Notes under the pieces: generated by a model
Seen by the model: the letters and a program-made list of their open reading frames with translations, nothing else
Database searches by the model: none
What the model was told of the DNA's origin: nothing
In this document: one piece after another, positions 43,602-52,161 of the stretch
Layout of the letters: the number at the start of each line of letters is the position of its first letter
Position numbering within the stretch: the first letter of the stretch is position 1
Position numbers and translations under genes: made by a program
DNA from: Calothrix sp. FI2-JRJ7
GTDB lineage: Bacteria > Cyanobacteriota > Cyanobacteriia > Cyanobacteriales > Nostocaceae
Direction: 5' to 3'
Assembly (NCBI GenBank): GCA_019359675.1
Contig: JAHHGX010000065.1
Coordinates: 434,001-498,000, forward strand
Length of the DNA: 64,000 bases

Positions 43602-44363
43602 TTAGGCGCCACACATTTCATTAAAAGTGTTATCCAAATGAATCAACCCAAAGCGATTTAACTGGTAAACAATACGGTTGCGTTCATTACGGACAGTTTC
43701 TGATGAGCCAAACAACTTCTCGTCACGAATATTTTCCTGTAACCTCGCGTTTAAACTCTCAAATGCTAACCGAGTATCAATATCAACAGTCAAGAGTTGC
43801 TTCTTCATTACTGCTAAACCTTGAAGGTAGTTAAAATCTCCACCAATGTCATATGCTCGATTGGATGCTTTTGTAGAGGTTGGTCTAACGTCTGATTCTT
43901 GGCGCGAAATTTCTTGCACTCCACAAGTATTATTAATGTTGTTTATTAACCGTCTCAGTTGCAAATCAAACTCACCTGGGTCTGTCAAGTCGAGATATGT
44001 CAACATTTCTAGACGTTTGGGTAATTCTGTCTTGATGACCATTAACGGTAGAATACGTCGTGCTTGTGCAGCAGGGTCACTAGTTTGTACGAGCAACGTT
44101 TCAAAATTAGTCCATTGGCTGTTTAACCATGATGGAGTTAGTACAAGTAGAGTTTTGCGACTTTTTTCAACAGCTTGCTCAATATTCGTCAAGGTTGGAA
44201 CCCCGATTTCAAAATCACGATAATCTATGCAAGCCTTCAACCCGCCAGTTTCCAGGGCAGTTAGCAATTTGTCGTTAACCCAGTCACGGTCGCGGCTACT
44301 GTAGCTAATAAACGCATCAAATGTAAAATTTTCATAATCCTTTGATTTCACTGAGCTTTGCAT
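43602..44363 (-). CDS. TIR-domain protein with effector-associated-like C-terminus
   Basis: First gene of the operon, 253 residues. The TIR domain begins FDAFISYSSRDRDWV and has the DYRDFEIG (box 2-like) loop and SWLNSQWTNFETLL, where the Trp and Glu fit the catalytic WxxxE-type pair of NADase TIRs. The last 75 residues (RLAFESLNARLQENIRDEKL, SSETVRNERNRIVYQLNR, NTFNEMC) match the N-terminal module of the SUMF1 protein at the operon's far end. Such shared helical modules recruit effectors to activators by like-like binding. The start at MQSSV has AAGGA upstream. I infer that it is an NAD-depleting or signal-making effector under GTPase control. Confidence 0.85.
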   Translation of the reverse strand: MQSSVKSKDYENFTFDAFISYSSRDRDWVNDKLLTALETGGLKACIDYRDFEIGVPTLTNIEQAVEKSRKTLLVLTPSWLNSQWTNFETLLVQTSDPAAQARRILPLMVIKTELPKRLEMLTYLDLTDPGEFDLQLRRLINNINNTCGVQEISRQESDVRPTSTKASNRAYDIGGDFNYLQGLAVMKKQLLTVDIDTRLAFESLNARLQENIRDEKLFGSSETVRNERNRIVYQLNRFGLIHLDNTFNEMCGA

Positions 44364-44640
44364 GGATATATCCTTACTCCTGAAATTCACAATTAATTAA
44401 TCACTACATGTTGGCCAGATTCCGCAAAATTACTTAGGCATTTACAAAATCCTTTTGCTGTACTTGTTTTAAGCCTGACTTGATTTGCAGGGCAAAGGAA
44501 AAAGCTGAAGAACTTGACCTTATGTGTTATTACTAGGTGTGAACGAGATCAAGTTATGCATTTTTGAGAAAAAAACACTTAAAAATTGGTAAAGTTTTTT
44601 TACAATCACCACACTTCAGCGTACTACTTTTTGTTCTAAA
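44364..44640. promoter_or_regulatory. divergent promoter region of the TIR/GTPase operon and the CHAT-TIR gene
   Basis: About 280 AT-rich bases separate the two divergent genes and must hold both promoters. I cannot mark a convincing -35/-10 pair, and I see no strong inverted repeat that would be an operator. Confidence 0.5.
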
Positions 44641-45699
44641 ATGAGTCCCAACATGTTTATTAAAAGAATTTTGATACTGGCTGCCAACCCGATAGCTACT
44701 TCTCGATTGCGACTAGATGAGGAGGTTCGAGAAATTCATAATGGCTTACAAAGAGCAAAAAAGCGCGACCAATTCAGGTTAGAACAGAGATGGGCAGTGC
44801 GAGAGAAAGATTTGTACCGCGCAATTCTAGATTTATCACCTCGAATAGTTCACTTCAGTGGTCATAGTACACAAGAAGATGGCATTGTTTTAGAAGATGA
44901 GAATGGTCAACCCGCATTTATGGGCACAGAAGCACTTTCTCGTACTTTTAAACTATTTGCAGAAAAGGGAGTTGAGTGTGTATTACTAAATTCTTGCTAC
45001 TCAGAGTTACAAGCGTCGGAAATAAGCCACCACGTCAAATATGTTATTGGTATGAGTCGCAAGATTGGGGATAAGGCAGCTATAAATTTTGCTGTAGCTT
45101 TTTACGATGCTTTAGGCGCCGGAGAAGACATAGAGTTTGCTTTCAGACTAGGTTGCTCTCAACTAATTGGTTTAAAAGAAGATGAAACACCTATACTAAA
45201 AATCAATCCAACGATAAATCAGCAAGAGCCAAGTTCGACTACTCCTCAAGCGTCGATTGAGGATAATTTTTGTTATGACACCTATATTAGCTACAGCGAT
45301 AAAGAGCCAGATACGACTTGGGTCTGGAATACTTTATTGCCTCGATTAGAAAGTGCTGGTTTACGAATTGCAGTTTCCGGAGATGTTGAAGTACCTGGCG
45401 TAGCCCGTGTAGAGAACATCGAGTCTGCAATTAATCAGTCTAGGCGTACTATTATCGTACTTTCAGAAGCATATTTAATAGACAACATGGCTAATTTCGA
45501 GAATGTACTAGGGCAAACTATGGGCATTCAAGAAGGTACCTATCGATTACTACCCTTAAAATTAGCACCTATTGAAGAAAATAAATTACCCACACGCATT
45601 AGTATGTTAACAATATTAGACTTAGCTCATCCTGTCCGTGCCGAACGAGAATTTAATCGTCTCGTGCAGGCTCTGCAAAGACCATTACCTCGAAGGTAA
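44641..45699 (+). CDS. CHAT protease-TIR fusion protein
   Basis: A 352-residue two-domain protein. Residues 5-190 form a CHAT (caspase-like) domain: ILILAANPIATSRLRLDEEV at the N-terminus, catalytic His75 in VHFSGHS and Cys119 in VLLNSCYS. Residues 208-350 form a TIR domain (YDTYISYSDKEPDTTWVWN, FEN with Glu287 at the catalytic position); the usual Trp before it is Met, so activity may be reduced. Its TIR tail resembles that of the operon TIR protein (TRISMLTILDLAHP against KRLEMLTYLDLTDP). It is divergent from the GTPase operon, which suggests co-regulation. Fusing a protease and a TIR in one chain fits a signalling adaptor or a two-headed effector. Confidence 0.85.
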   Translation: MSPNMFIKRILILAANPIATSRLRLDEEVREIHNGLQRAKKRDQFRLEQRWAVREKDLYRAILDLSPRIVHFSGHSTQEDGIVLEDENGQPAFMGTEALSRTFKLFAEKGVECVLLNSCYSELQASEISHHVKYVIGMSRKIGDKAAINFAVAFYDALGAGEDIEFAFRLGCSQLIGLKEDETPILKINPTINQQEPSSTTPQASIEDNFCYDTYISYSDKEPDTTWVWNTLLPRLESAGLRIAVSGDVEVPGVARVENIESAINQSRRTIIVLSEAYLIDNMANFENVLGQTMGIQEGTYRLLPLKLAPIEENKLPTRISMLTILDLAHPVRAEREFNRLVQALQRPLPRR

Positions 45700-45754
45700 T
45701 AATCTTTACCATCAAAATCATTGACATAAAATACTACCGTCGTTATGCAAAAAA

Positions 45755-46300
45755 TTAAACAATAACTAAGCAGTCACTTTTAACTTTGGTGAGCATATCT
45801 TGGAATGCGTTTGTGTAACATCCCTGGTCATCAACGACTCTACGAAGTGTATACTCGCCAATACGAACAGTCCCACCGAACCATAGGTTCTTTCGCTGCC
45901 ATGTATCTCCGTTGTTACTGTTTGTATCTTGGTACATTGTGGCATTTACGAGCCATTTTGGTATTGGTATTCCAAACCATAAAGGTGTAATTTGCGCGCG
46001 TTGTAGTGTGTTGTCTTCAAATTGAATTTTATAGGTAAATCGCGATAATTGGGCGCCAATAAGTAATATCCATCCAGGAATTGATTTATGAAATGTCCAT
46101 TGGAGCGGAGCAGAGACGGGTAAAAATAAAACTAGGTTCTTTTCGTCCCATTCTAGGTTGTGCATGGTAATGCAATGGTCTGGAAGGGGGTTGCCGTCCA
46201 TGAAGTATACACCTTTTAGAACGGTTGGTAAGTCAGTTGGTCTAATTGGAACCATCCAGGTTGCAATATCTGTTAGTTGTCGTGTTTCGATTGTTGTCAT
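45755..46300 (-). CDS. uncharacterised protein of the lipoxygenase/P450 operon
   Basis: A 181-residue protein I do not recognise. It has no signal peptide or membrane helix. The sequence is rich in aromatic residues and beta-prone (PGWILLIGAQLSRFTYKIQF, TPLWFGIPIPKWLVNATMYQ, KNLWFGGTVRIGEYTLRRVV), which suggests a small barrel or lipocalin-like fold. As the last gene after lipoxygenase and P450 it might handle or cyclise a fatty-acid oxidation product, in the way allene oxide cyclases do, but no motif proves this. The ATG is 88 bases after the P450 stop. Confidence 0.6.
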   Translation of the reverse strand: MTTIETRQLTDIATWMVPIRPTDLPTVLKGVYFMDGNPLPDHCITMHNLEWDEKNLVLFLPVSAPLQWTFHKSIPGWILLIGAQLSRFTYKIQFEDNTLQRAQITPLWFGIPIPKWLVNATMYQDTNSNNGDTWQRKNLWFGGTVRIGEYTLRRVVDDQGCYTNAFQDMLTKVKSDCLVIV

Positions 46301-46325
46301 TATTTCAAATATATAAGAGGTAGGG

Positions 46326-46379
46326 GGGCGGGTTTAGATGAATTTTTCGTTGTTAACTAGGATGTGACTTAACCCGCCC
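46326..46379. repeat. GGGCGGGTT inverted repeat, intergenic
   Basis: GGGCGGGTT and AACCCGCCC flank 36 bases. It has the same family and layout as 11180-11239. It lies between the P450 gene and the unknown protein gene, so it sits inside the operon. Confidence 0.6.
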
Positions 46380-46388
46380 GTACAGGTA

Positions 46389-47738
46389 TTATTCGTGTTG
46401 TTGAGTAAAACCTTGTAAAATTAAGTTATTTGGGGTAACTGCGGTTACTTTTTGAAAATCCCATTTAACTTCTGTAAAAGATTCCCAGTGATATTTCTTG
46501 AACAGGTATAAACAAAACATCTTGATTATACCAACCGATAAAGACCTACCGGGACACACGCGCTCATGTTCGCTACCGTTCCAAGATAAAATATCTGAAA
46601 AGTCGCGCTCTATGTTGAAGCTATCTGGATTTTCGTATTTTTTCGGGTCGTGATTTGCTGTGAAGATTGAGCCAAGTAGTCGTGTACCTTTTTGAAATGG
46701 GCATTTTTGGCTACCAATTGTAACTTCACCTGGTTGTTTTGCTAGTTGACTAACAAATCTTACTGGTGGATAGAAGCGCGCAGTTTCTAGAATGACTTTA
46801 TCGACAATTGCTAATTGTTCTAACGCACTTCCTTCTGGTGTTTGCTCTCCATTCCAAACAGCGTTAACTTCTGATATTACATTATTTCTTAGGGTCTTAT
46901 CTAAACATAAAACCCCTATTACAGACCCTAGTAGTGCGCTTGTACCTGCTGTTCCAGCAATGTGAATTGTATCAAAAAGACTGTTGGCTATTTGGTGTTC
47001 GTTTAATTGGTATTCGGCGCCTGTTTCAAGATAAGCTTTCCATTTAGGTGATTGTTTGTATTTCTCTATTAAGCGCTTACGATGTTGGATGATTGGTCTA
47101 GTTTTAAAAGCAAGGAGTGTTTTACTAATAAAATTGGGAAAAGATGAAAGAGGCAATCCTTTAACATACCCTGCTGATGCGATAGTTTCTTCTTTTGATA
47201 ATGATATATCAAAAACAAGTTTGTGCAGAATCCAAACCATCATTCTGGGCAAGTCCTCTCCAACATGCAATTTACCTTCTGTTGCAGCGTCTGCCAAAAC
47301 TTTATCGACTAAATGCGCTAATACATCTGCTTTTTCAATTGGGTTTGGTAAGGCTTGTAATATTACAGCACGACTTCCTGTATGTTCCAAACCGTTCATT
47401 CCCAATGTTAAAGGATTGCCAAGCATGTAACTAGGAGCTAATATTCTAATAATGCCTAAATCATTTCCTCGCCATTGAGGTTCTGTTTGCATTAATTGTT
47501 TTACATCAGCATGAGAAGCGTGCATTATTGCTTGGTCTACTGCGTAAAATTTGTCGCCAATATTTTGCTTGCGGACGTTGAGAACATCTGTCCATGCTCT
47601 AAGTATAAGTAAGCCATCTGTGTAATAAACCCATAAGCGTAGAAGTTTACCAACAGGGCTATTATAACCAACTTTGGCGATAATACGTGAAAGCCAAAGT
47701 TGACGGTCGTGTGCTTTAAGTATTTTTTTTGGTTCCAT
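46389..47738 (-). CDS. cytochrome P450, possibly fatty-acid hydroperoxide processing
   Basis: A 449-residue haem-thiolate protein. Visible are the I-helix AGTAGTSALLGSV, the K-helix ETAR (VILETARFYPPVR) and the Cys ligand loop SWNGSEHERVCPGRSL near residue 400. The haem loop has extra residues before Cys, and the I-helix lacks the usual acid-Thr pair; both features occur in CYP74-like enzymes that rearrange hydroperoxides without oxygen. With a lipoxygenase 36 bases upstream, an allene oxide synthase or hydroperoxide lyase role is likely. I start at MEPKK, since the frame's earlier initiator is a TTG. No membrane anchor is seen. Confidence 0.8.
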   Translation of the reverse strand: MEPKKILKAHDRQLWLSRIIAKVGYNSPVGKLLRLWVYYTDGLLILRAWTDVLNVRKQNIGDKFYAVDQAIMHASHADVKQLMQTEPQWRGNDLGIIRILAPSYMLGNPLTLGMNGLEHTGSRAVILQALPNPIEKADVLAHLVDKVLADAATEGKLHVGEDLPRMMVWILHKLVFDISLSKEETIASAGYVKGLPLSSFPNFISKTLLAFKTRPIIQHRKRLIEKYKQSPKWKAYLETGAEYQLNEHQIANSLFDTIHIAGTAGTSALLGSVIGVLCLDKTLRNNVISEVNAVWNGEQTPEGSALEQLAIVDKVILETARFYPPVRFVSQLAKQPGEVTIGSQKCPFQKGTRLLGSIFTANHDPKKYENPDSFNIERDFSDILSWNGSEHERVCPGRSLSVGIIKMFCLYLFKKYHWESFTEVKWDFQKVTAVTPNNLILQGFTQQHE

Positions 47739-47774
47739 AATATTTACCAAGTGTTGTAGATTTAAATGTTTATA

Positions 47775-49661
47775 CTAAATATTTATGCTTTGAGGAATTC
47801 GAGAAGGGAGCAAATATTCGTAAGTTGGACGGTGCAAATTACGGTCATTGATAATTTCTTCAATTTGGATAAGATTTTGATGGAACTTATCCAACAATGG
47901 TGTTACCTGTGCTGGAAAGTGTCCTGGTGAATAATTACCCAGATTTTTGTAATAAATAGAACCAAGTAAAGTCAGTACGTTTAGTTGTCTTTGAGCTTGT
48001 TCTAGAGGTGGTAGTAAATTCAGATAGTCTTGTTCTGTAACCTCACCTTTTAGTGTCGAAGCTGGCATATAACCTGCTAGCGGCGCCGCAGGTGCATAAC
48101 TCATCAAATCTTTTTGTGGATAGTTGACGGCGCCATGTTGTGCAGTTGCGGTAAAAATAATCAGCGTCGCAGCATCTATTAAGTAATTAAGCGTTTGGAT
48201 ACTACCATTCTCACCAAAATCTGGTACACGTCCCCCATCAAAAGCTTGAACTTCTGTTGCCCATGCTTGAAGGGCTGTATCATTTTGAACGTCTTGATTT
48301 GTTGAGTAGTAAAGGCTTAAGTAATCAGATACCCATTGATGAATGGCATTCCAAATTAAGAGTGCATCATCTCGATAAGGATAAACAGGCAGTAAGTTGG
48401 GGTCATCTACTCCTCGTTGCTTGAGTTGTTTCGGTAACATGGCGCCATTAAAACCATAGCTTCGTAACCCAAGTGCTACTAAAACCCGTGAGTTATCAAT
48501 AGTTGAACCGAGTAATTGATCGACTGCACCACCGGGTGCAATTAAAAGTCGTTGAGCAGCATCGTTAATTGCTAAAGTGCCTTCAAAATGCGGACGCAAA
48601 AGTATGCTTAGGGGATGATTATCTGGAAGTTGCCGTCTCGTCGCTAGGACAAAAGCACCGACAAATAAGTGAGTTCGCCCAAGATGACTAACTGCTTCGT
48701 GGTAATTGGCGTCTGCTATAGTAACAATTGTTCTGGCAAATAACCAGGCATATTTATTAGACTTGGGTGTAATAATTGGATGGGCGCCTGGATTTTGACC
48801 GCATTGAATAGCTACTGCTTGCAGTGAGCGATTGGAATTTGCAGCTTTAGGAACAGCAAAAAGCGCTATGGGAGCATAAAGGTACTTTTGATATCTTGAA
48901 TAAGTACTATTGACTGCATTGTCTAAAATTTTATAGTCAGCTAAATAAAGTCTTCCTTCCTTGAGCGCTACTTCCAATGAATCGTCACTTCCCATTACTG
49001 CCTGATAATGAGAATCTTCGATGGGAAAGTTGGCGCTAAAACTAGATACTCGTTCAATCATTAGCGGGTTAAAGCCAGCTACCTGCATGTAGGCAAAGCT
49101 TTCATCTTCAAGGAAAGTATTAGCAAATTGAGGTATATCAAGTACTGGTAATAATTTACTGTAATCGTTAAGACTACTTACATGTCCGGTGGGATGTCCC
49201 CTTTCTAAACGGGTATTAATGCGACCTAACAAGTCTCTAAAAATAGAGAGTCCACAGTCTTTAATAACCGAAAGCAACAACTCGTCAACTTCGTGGTAAT
49301 CTTTGGACATCCTAGCAAGCAGCAACTGAGGTGCAATTTGTAGAACTCGACCCAAGATATTAAGCTGAGTTGGAAGTGCTTCTTCGCGTACTGACTCAAA
49401 AATAAAATTTCTAATATCATCACGCAATGACTTAGAACCGCGATTACCTCGGTTAGTAATTAAGGTGTTGACGAAAATAATTTTTAATTGCTTAACTAAC
49501 AGACGATACCAAGCTATGGAAAAGTCTTCCTTTGCAGGAAGGGTATCAACCATCGCTAAAGGTGGAATGCGCGTATAGTTGTATTGATACTCGTGCTTTG
49601 TATGGTCTACATTGTTAGTAGTCAGGGGATTGTGCAAGTTAAAGTGTGGTAAAGTAGGCAT
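47775..49661 (-). CDS. lipoxygenase
   Basis: A 628-residue non-haem iron dioxygenase for polyunsaturated fatty acids. The iron-site helix HEAVSHLGRTHLFVGAF is followed by HPLSILLRPHFEGTLAIN, the later His in FTATAQHGAVNYPQ and the C-terminal Ile of PQSINI, the canonical last ligand. There is no N-terminal PLAT domain, but an unrelated helical N-terminus (about 1-130). It is the first gene of an operon with P450 and an unknown protein, so its hydroperoxide probably passes to the P450. The product position (9 or 13) cannot be told by eye. Confidence 0.9.
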   Translation of the reverse strand: MPTLPHFNLHNPLTTNNVDHTKHEYQYNYTRIPPLAMVDTLPAKEDFSIAWYRLLVKQLKIIFVNTLITNRGNRGSKSLRDDIRNFIFESVREEALPTQLNILGRVLQIAPQLLLARMSKDYHEVDELLLSVIKDCGLSIFRDLLGRINTRLERGHPTGHVSSLNDYSKLLPVLDIPQFANTFLEDESFAYMQVAGFNPLMIERVSSFSANFPIEDSHYQAVMGSDDSLEVALKEGRLYLADYKILDNAVNSTYSRYQKYLYAPIALFAVPKAANSNRSLQAVAIQCGQNPGAHPIITPKSNKYAWLFARTIVTIADANYHEAVSHLGRTHLFVGAFVLATRRQLPDNHPLSILLRPHFEGTLAINDAAQRLLIAPGGAVDQLLGSTIDNSRVLVALGLRSYGFNGAMLPKQLKQRGVDDPNLLPVYPYRDDALLIWNAIHQWVSDYLSLYYSTNQDVQNDTALQAWATEVQAFDGGRVPDFGENGSIQTLNYLIDAATLIIFTATAQHGAVNYPQKDLMSYAPAAPLAGYMPASTLKGEVTEQDYLNLLPPLEQAQRQLNVLTLLGSIYYKNLGNYSPGHFPAQVTPLLDKFHQNLIQIEEIINDRNLHRPTYEYLLPSRIPQSINI

Positions 49662-49752
49662 ATATACTTCGTATTCGTAATATTTTAATAAGAGTTTGTA
49701 TTTACTATTGCGCTATCACATAGCTACAATCTGGACTTTTGCAATTACGGAA

Positions 49753-49819
49753 AGAAACCGGGTTTCTACGCAAAATCCTTCTTTTGATCACAATTTATCA
49801 ATAAAGAAACCCGGTTTCT
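49753..49819. repeat. two AGAAACCCGGTTTCT palindromes upstream of the lipoxygenase gene
   Basis: AGAAACCGGGTTTCT (49753-49767) and AGAAACCCGGTTTCT (49805-49819) are near-perfect palindromes of one dispersed family. Single units lie near 720 and 32674 and three units at 55993-56088. Here they sit in the divergent space between lipoxygenase and the transporter gene. Confidence 0.75.
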
Positions 49820-49949
49820 GAATACAACATAACCTTTGATTAATCAAAGTTTAACTATGTAAATATAACTATTGTAGTAAAAGGCCTGTTCATAAAAGTC
49901 TTAAAGTGGTACTTGCAGAATAAAAACGTAGGAATCCCAAGGAGTTAAT

Positions 49950-51221
49950 ATGTTTTTTTTAACAAGGCTCAATAGAAAGTTTTTTACGTATTTGAGTATT
50001 GCTTTCTTTGTAATTACGTTAGTTTTCTATCCCTCTGTGTTAGGGCGCCTACCAATAATCGGCTCACTTACTGAGGAGATTAGTGTTGTCCAAGCGAAGG
50101 CGCCTCTTGGTACATCAACTGTACAATTTGAAATTGCTCAAACTCCACCTCCACCTGGAGACTCAGAAAAAAAAGACACGAAGAAAGAGGAAGATGGTGT
50201 CCTTGACTTCTTTCAAATGGCGATGGGCGCCTTGGCAGGTTTGGTACTGTTTATCTTTGGTGTCACCCGTCTGGCTGAAGGGCTAGAAGATTTAGGCACA
50301 GAGCGCATGAAAAGTCTTCTAAGCAAATTCACTACAAATCGCTTTGCTGGTGTGTTAACTGGAGCAGTGGCAACAACGCTGCTAGAGTCCTCTTCAGTGA
50401 CAATTATCATGGTGATTGCGATGGTAAGTGCTGGGATACTAAATTTTGTGCAATCTCTTGGTGTAGTACTAGGCTCCAACATTGGTACAGCAGTTGGGGC
50501 GCAAATTATCTCTCTTAATATTGAATTGTACGTTCCCATCTTGATGTTTAGTGGGATGTTGCTGTTTTTTGTAGGAAAAACACATCGTCTCAAAACCATC
50601 GGTCTTATTATCTTAGGATTTGGGCTAATGTTCTATGGGCTAGAGGCAATTGACGAAGCGATGAAGCCTTTCCGAAACTATCAGCCGTTCATTAGTTGGA
50701 TGAAAACTTTGGGCAATAATCCTATTCTGGGTGCTTTAGTGGGCGCCATTTTTACCGTCATCATTCAATCTTCTTCTGCAACGGTTGCGATTGTAGTTAC
50801 CCTAGCAAGTTCTGGCTTAATTGCTCTGCCTGCGGGGGTAGCAATTATGTTAGGCGCGGAGATTGGCACTTGTGCTGATACCCTACTAGCTACTATTGGT
50901 CGCGGAAGGGCAGCTTTACGAACAGGTGTTTTTCACCTTCTGTTTAATCTGTTCAGTGTCACTGTCGGAATTCTTTTTGCGCCTCAACTCGTCCAACTAG
51001 CTCAAGCAATCTCTGGTGGAGCAGGAGTAGGAAGACAAGTTGCTAATGCCCAAATGCTGTTTAATATTTTGGGTGTTGTCATTGTAATTGGTTTCTTACC
51101 TATGATTGCTCGCCTCTTAGAAAAGCTTATTCCTGAGACAAAAGCTGACCAGGAACGTCGGAAGAGACAGGAAGAAAAGCACAGAAAGCCCTTACATGAG
51201 CGTGTTGGCGCGAATGTTTAG
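49950..51221 (+). CDS. Na/Pi cotransporter family protein
   Basis: A 423-residue membrane protein. An N-terminal membrane helix (LSIAFFVITLVFYPSVLG) and a Pro/Lys-rich linker precede a NptA/YjbB-type core with about eight helices. The two signature repeats are TLLESSSVTIIMVIAMVSAG and FTVIIQSSSATVAIVVTLAS, where E/Q-SSS forms the sodium/phosphate site. Position ESSS in the first repeat differs from the usual QSSS. The C-terminal PhoU domain of longer homologues is absent; it ends in a charged tail. AAGGAG precedes the ATG. A short palindrome after the stop can terminate it. Confidence 0.88.
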   Translation: MFFLTRLNRKFFTYLSIAFFVITLVFYPSVLGRLPIIGSLTEEISVVQAKAPLGTSTVQFEIAQTPPPPGDSEKKDTKKEEDGVLDFFQMAMGALAGLVLFIFGVTRLAEGLEDLGTERMKSLLSKFTTNRFAGVLTGAVATTLLESSSVTIIMVIAMVSAGILNFVQSLGVVLGSNIGTAVGAQIISLNIELYVPILMFSGMLLFFVGKTHRLKTIGLIILGFGLMFYGLEAIDEAMKPFRNYQPFISWMKTLGNNPILGALVGAIFTVIIQSSSATVAIVVTLASSGLIALPAGVAIMLGAEIGTCADTLLATIGRGRAALRTGVFHLLFNLFSVTVGILFAPQLVQLAQAISGGAGVGRQVANAQMLFNILGVVIVIGFLPMIARLLEKLIPETKADQERRKRQEEKHRKPLHERVGANV

Positions 51222-51247
51222 AGGCAATGAGATATAATCAAACACCT

Positions 51248-51275
51248 GTAGAGACTAAACATGCTTAGTCTCTAC
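51248..51275 (+). terminator. GTAGAGACTAA/TTAGTCTCTAC hairpin
   Basis: 11-base perfect arms with a 6-base loop lie 27 bases after the transporter stop, followed by ATTTTTACAATTTTTC. It belongs to the GTAGAGAC palindrome family and is well placed to act as a terminator. Confidence 0.6.
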
Positions 51276-51304
51276 ATGAACATTTTTACAATTTTTCTAA
51301 TTAT

Positions 51305-51456
51305 CAGGCTGTAGCTTTGATGTTTTTCTTTTTTTGCTCAAGCTGGTGCCATTCGAGAGCAATTTCTTTAAATTCTTCTATTTCCTCAAAATCCACTTGT
51401 ACAAACGCATTTTTAAATTCTACACCTAACGCTTCACGCTCCGTTAAGCACTTCAC
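51305..51456 (-). CDS. small unrecognised ORF, possibly a remnant
   Basis: A GTG-initiated frame of about 50 residues contains TEREALGVEFKNAF, QVDFEEIEEFKEIALEWHQL and a Lys-rich end. It is acidic and strongly helical and reads like the C-terminus of a real protein. The frame stays open about 10 codons further up to a TGA, so an older, longer gene is possible. No ribosome site is seen. I cannot name a family. Confidence 0.3.
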
Positions 51457-51649
51457 TCTTTTTGAAAAAAAAAGTTCCCAAAATCAAAAAATGGCTTAAC
51501 ACATAACTGTTTGGTGCGTTTGGCGCCTATAATAATCCCAAAATTGCATAAGTTTACTTTGCTTACACCTATTAATACATAGCGGTTCTCAATCAAATGA
51601 GATATATAGCAATCCGTGCCGCAATTGTAACAAATTATATTTAAAGTAA

Positions 51650-52039
51650 ATGAAAATTATATTAAATAAAAGCTATGCTCTCACTTCTTATATGCTCCTA
51701 GCATTGATGAGTGGATGTTCGATTAGTCAATTATCTGCTGCACCTCAAGCAACTCAGTCTGATGCTGCAAAAAAAGTTGACAGAGCGACTAATACCCAAA
51801 TTCAGCAATATATAAAATCGTTGGCAGCACAAGGATTTCCTAAACCAGAAGGAAAACTCGCTAGTCTCAACGAAAAGAAAGATGCTTCAGGAAAAAACCT
51901 AGAGTATTTCCGTACTCAGCAAGATAATCTGTTGCAGAGTTTTGTACAAAAGTGGGGAGCTGTTAAAGACCAACCAACTCAGTTAAAGCCTAACCCAACA
52001 AGAAATACTAAAACTTCTTATAGTGAAATAGTTAAATAG
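51650..52039 (+). CDS. putative lipoprotein
   Basis: A 129-residue exported protein. The N-terminus (SYALTSYMLLALMSGC) ends in a lipobox LMSGC, so Cys23 should be lipidated. The mature part is helical and charged (VDRATNTQIQQYIKSLAAQG, EYFRTQQDNLLQSFVQKWG) with a Pro/Asn-rich tail. No domain is recognised. The ATG follows AAAGTAA without a strong Shine-Dalgarno. Confidence 0.65.
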   Translation: MKIILNKSYALTSYMLLALMSGCSISQLSAAPQATQSDAAKKVDRATNTQIQQYIKSLAAQGFPKPEGKLASLNEKKDASGKNLEYFRTQQDNLLQSFVQKWGAVKDQPTQLKPNPTRNTKTSYSEIVK

Positions 52040-52161
52040 TATTAACCTGAGTTCGACAGATGTAAAAACCTCTCTCCAAACCTCTCCCCTCGTAGGAGAG
52101 AGGCTTTAAAAGTTTGATGTTTCCGCTCAAAACTAGGAATATTTCTGCCCCTCTACCTTTG

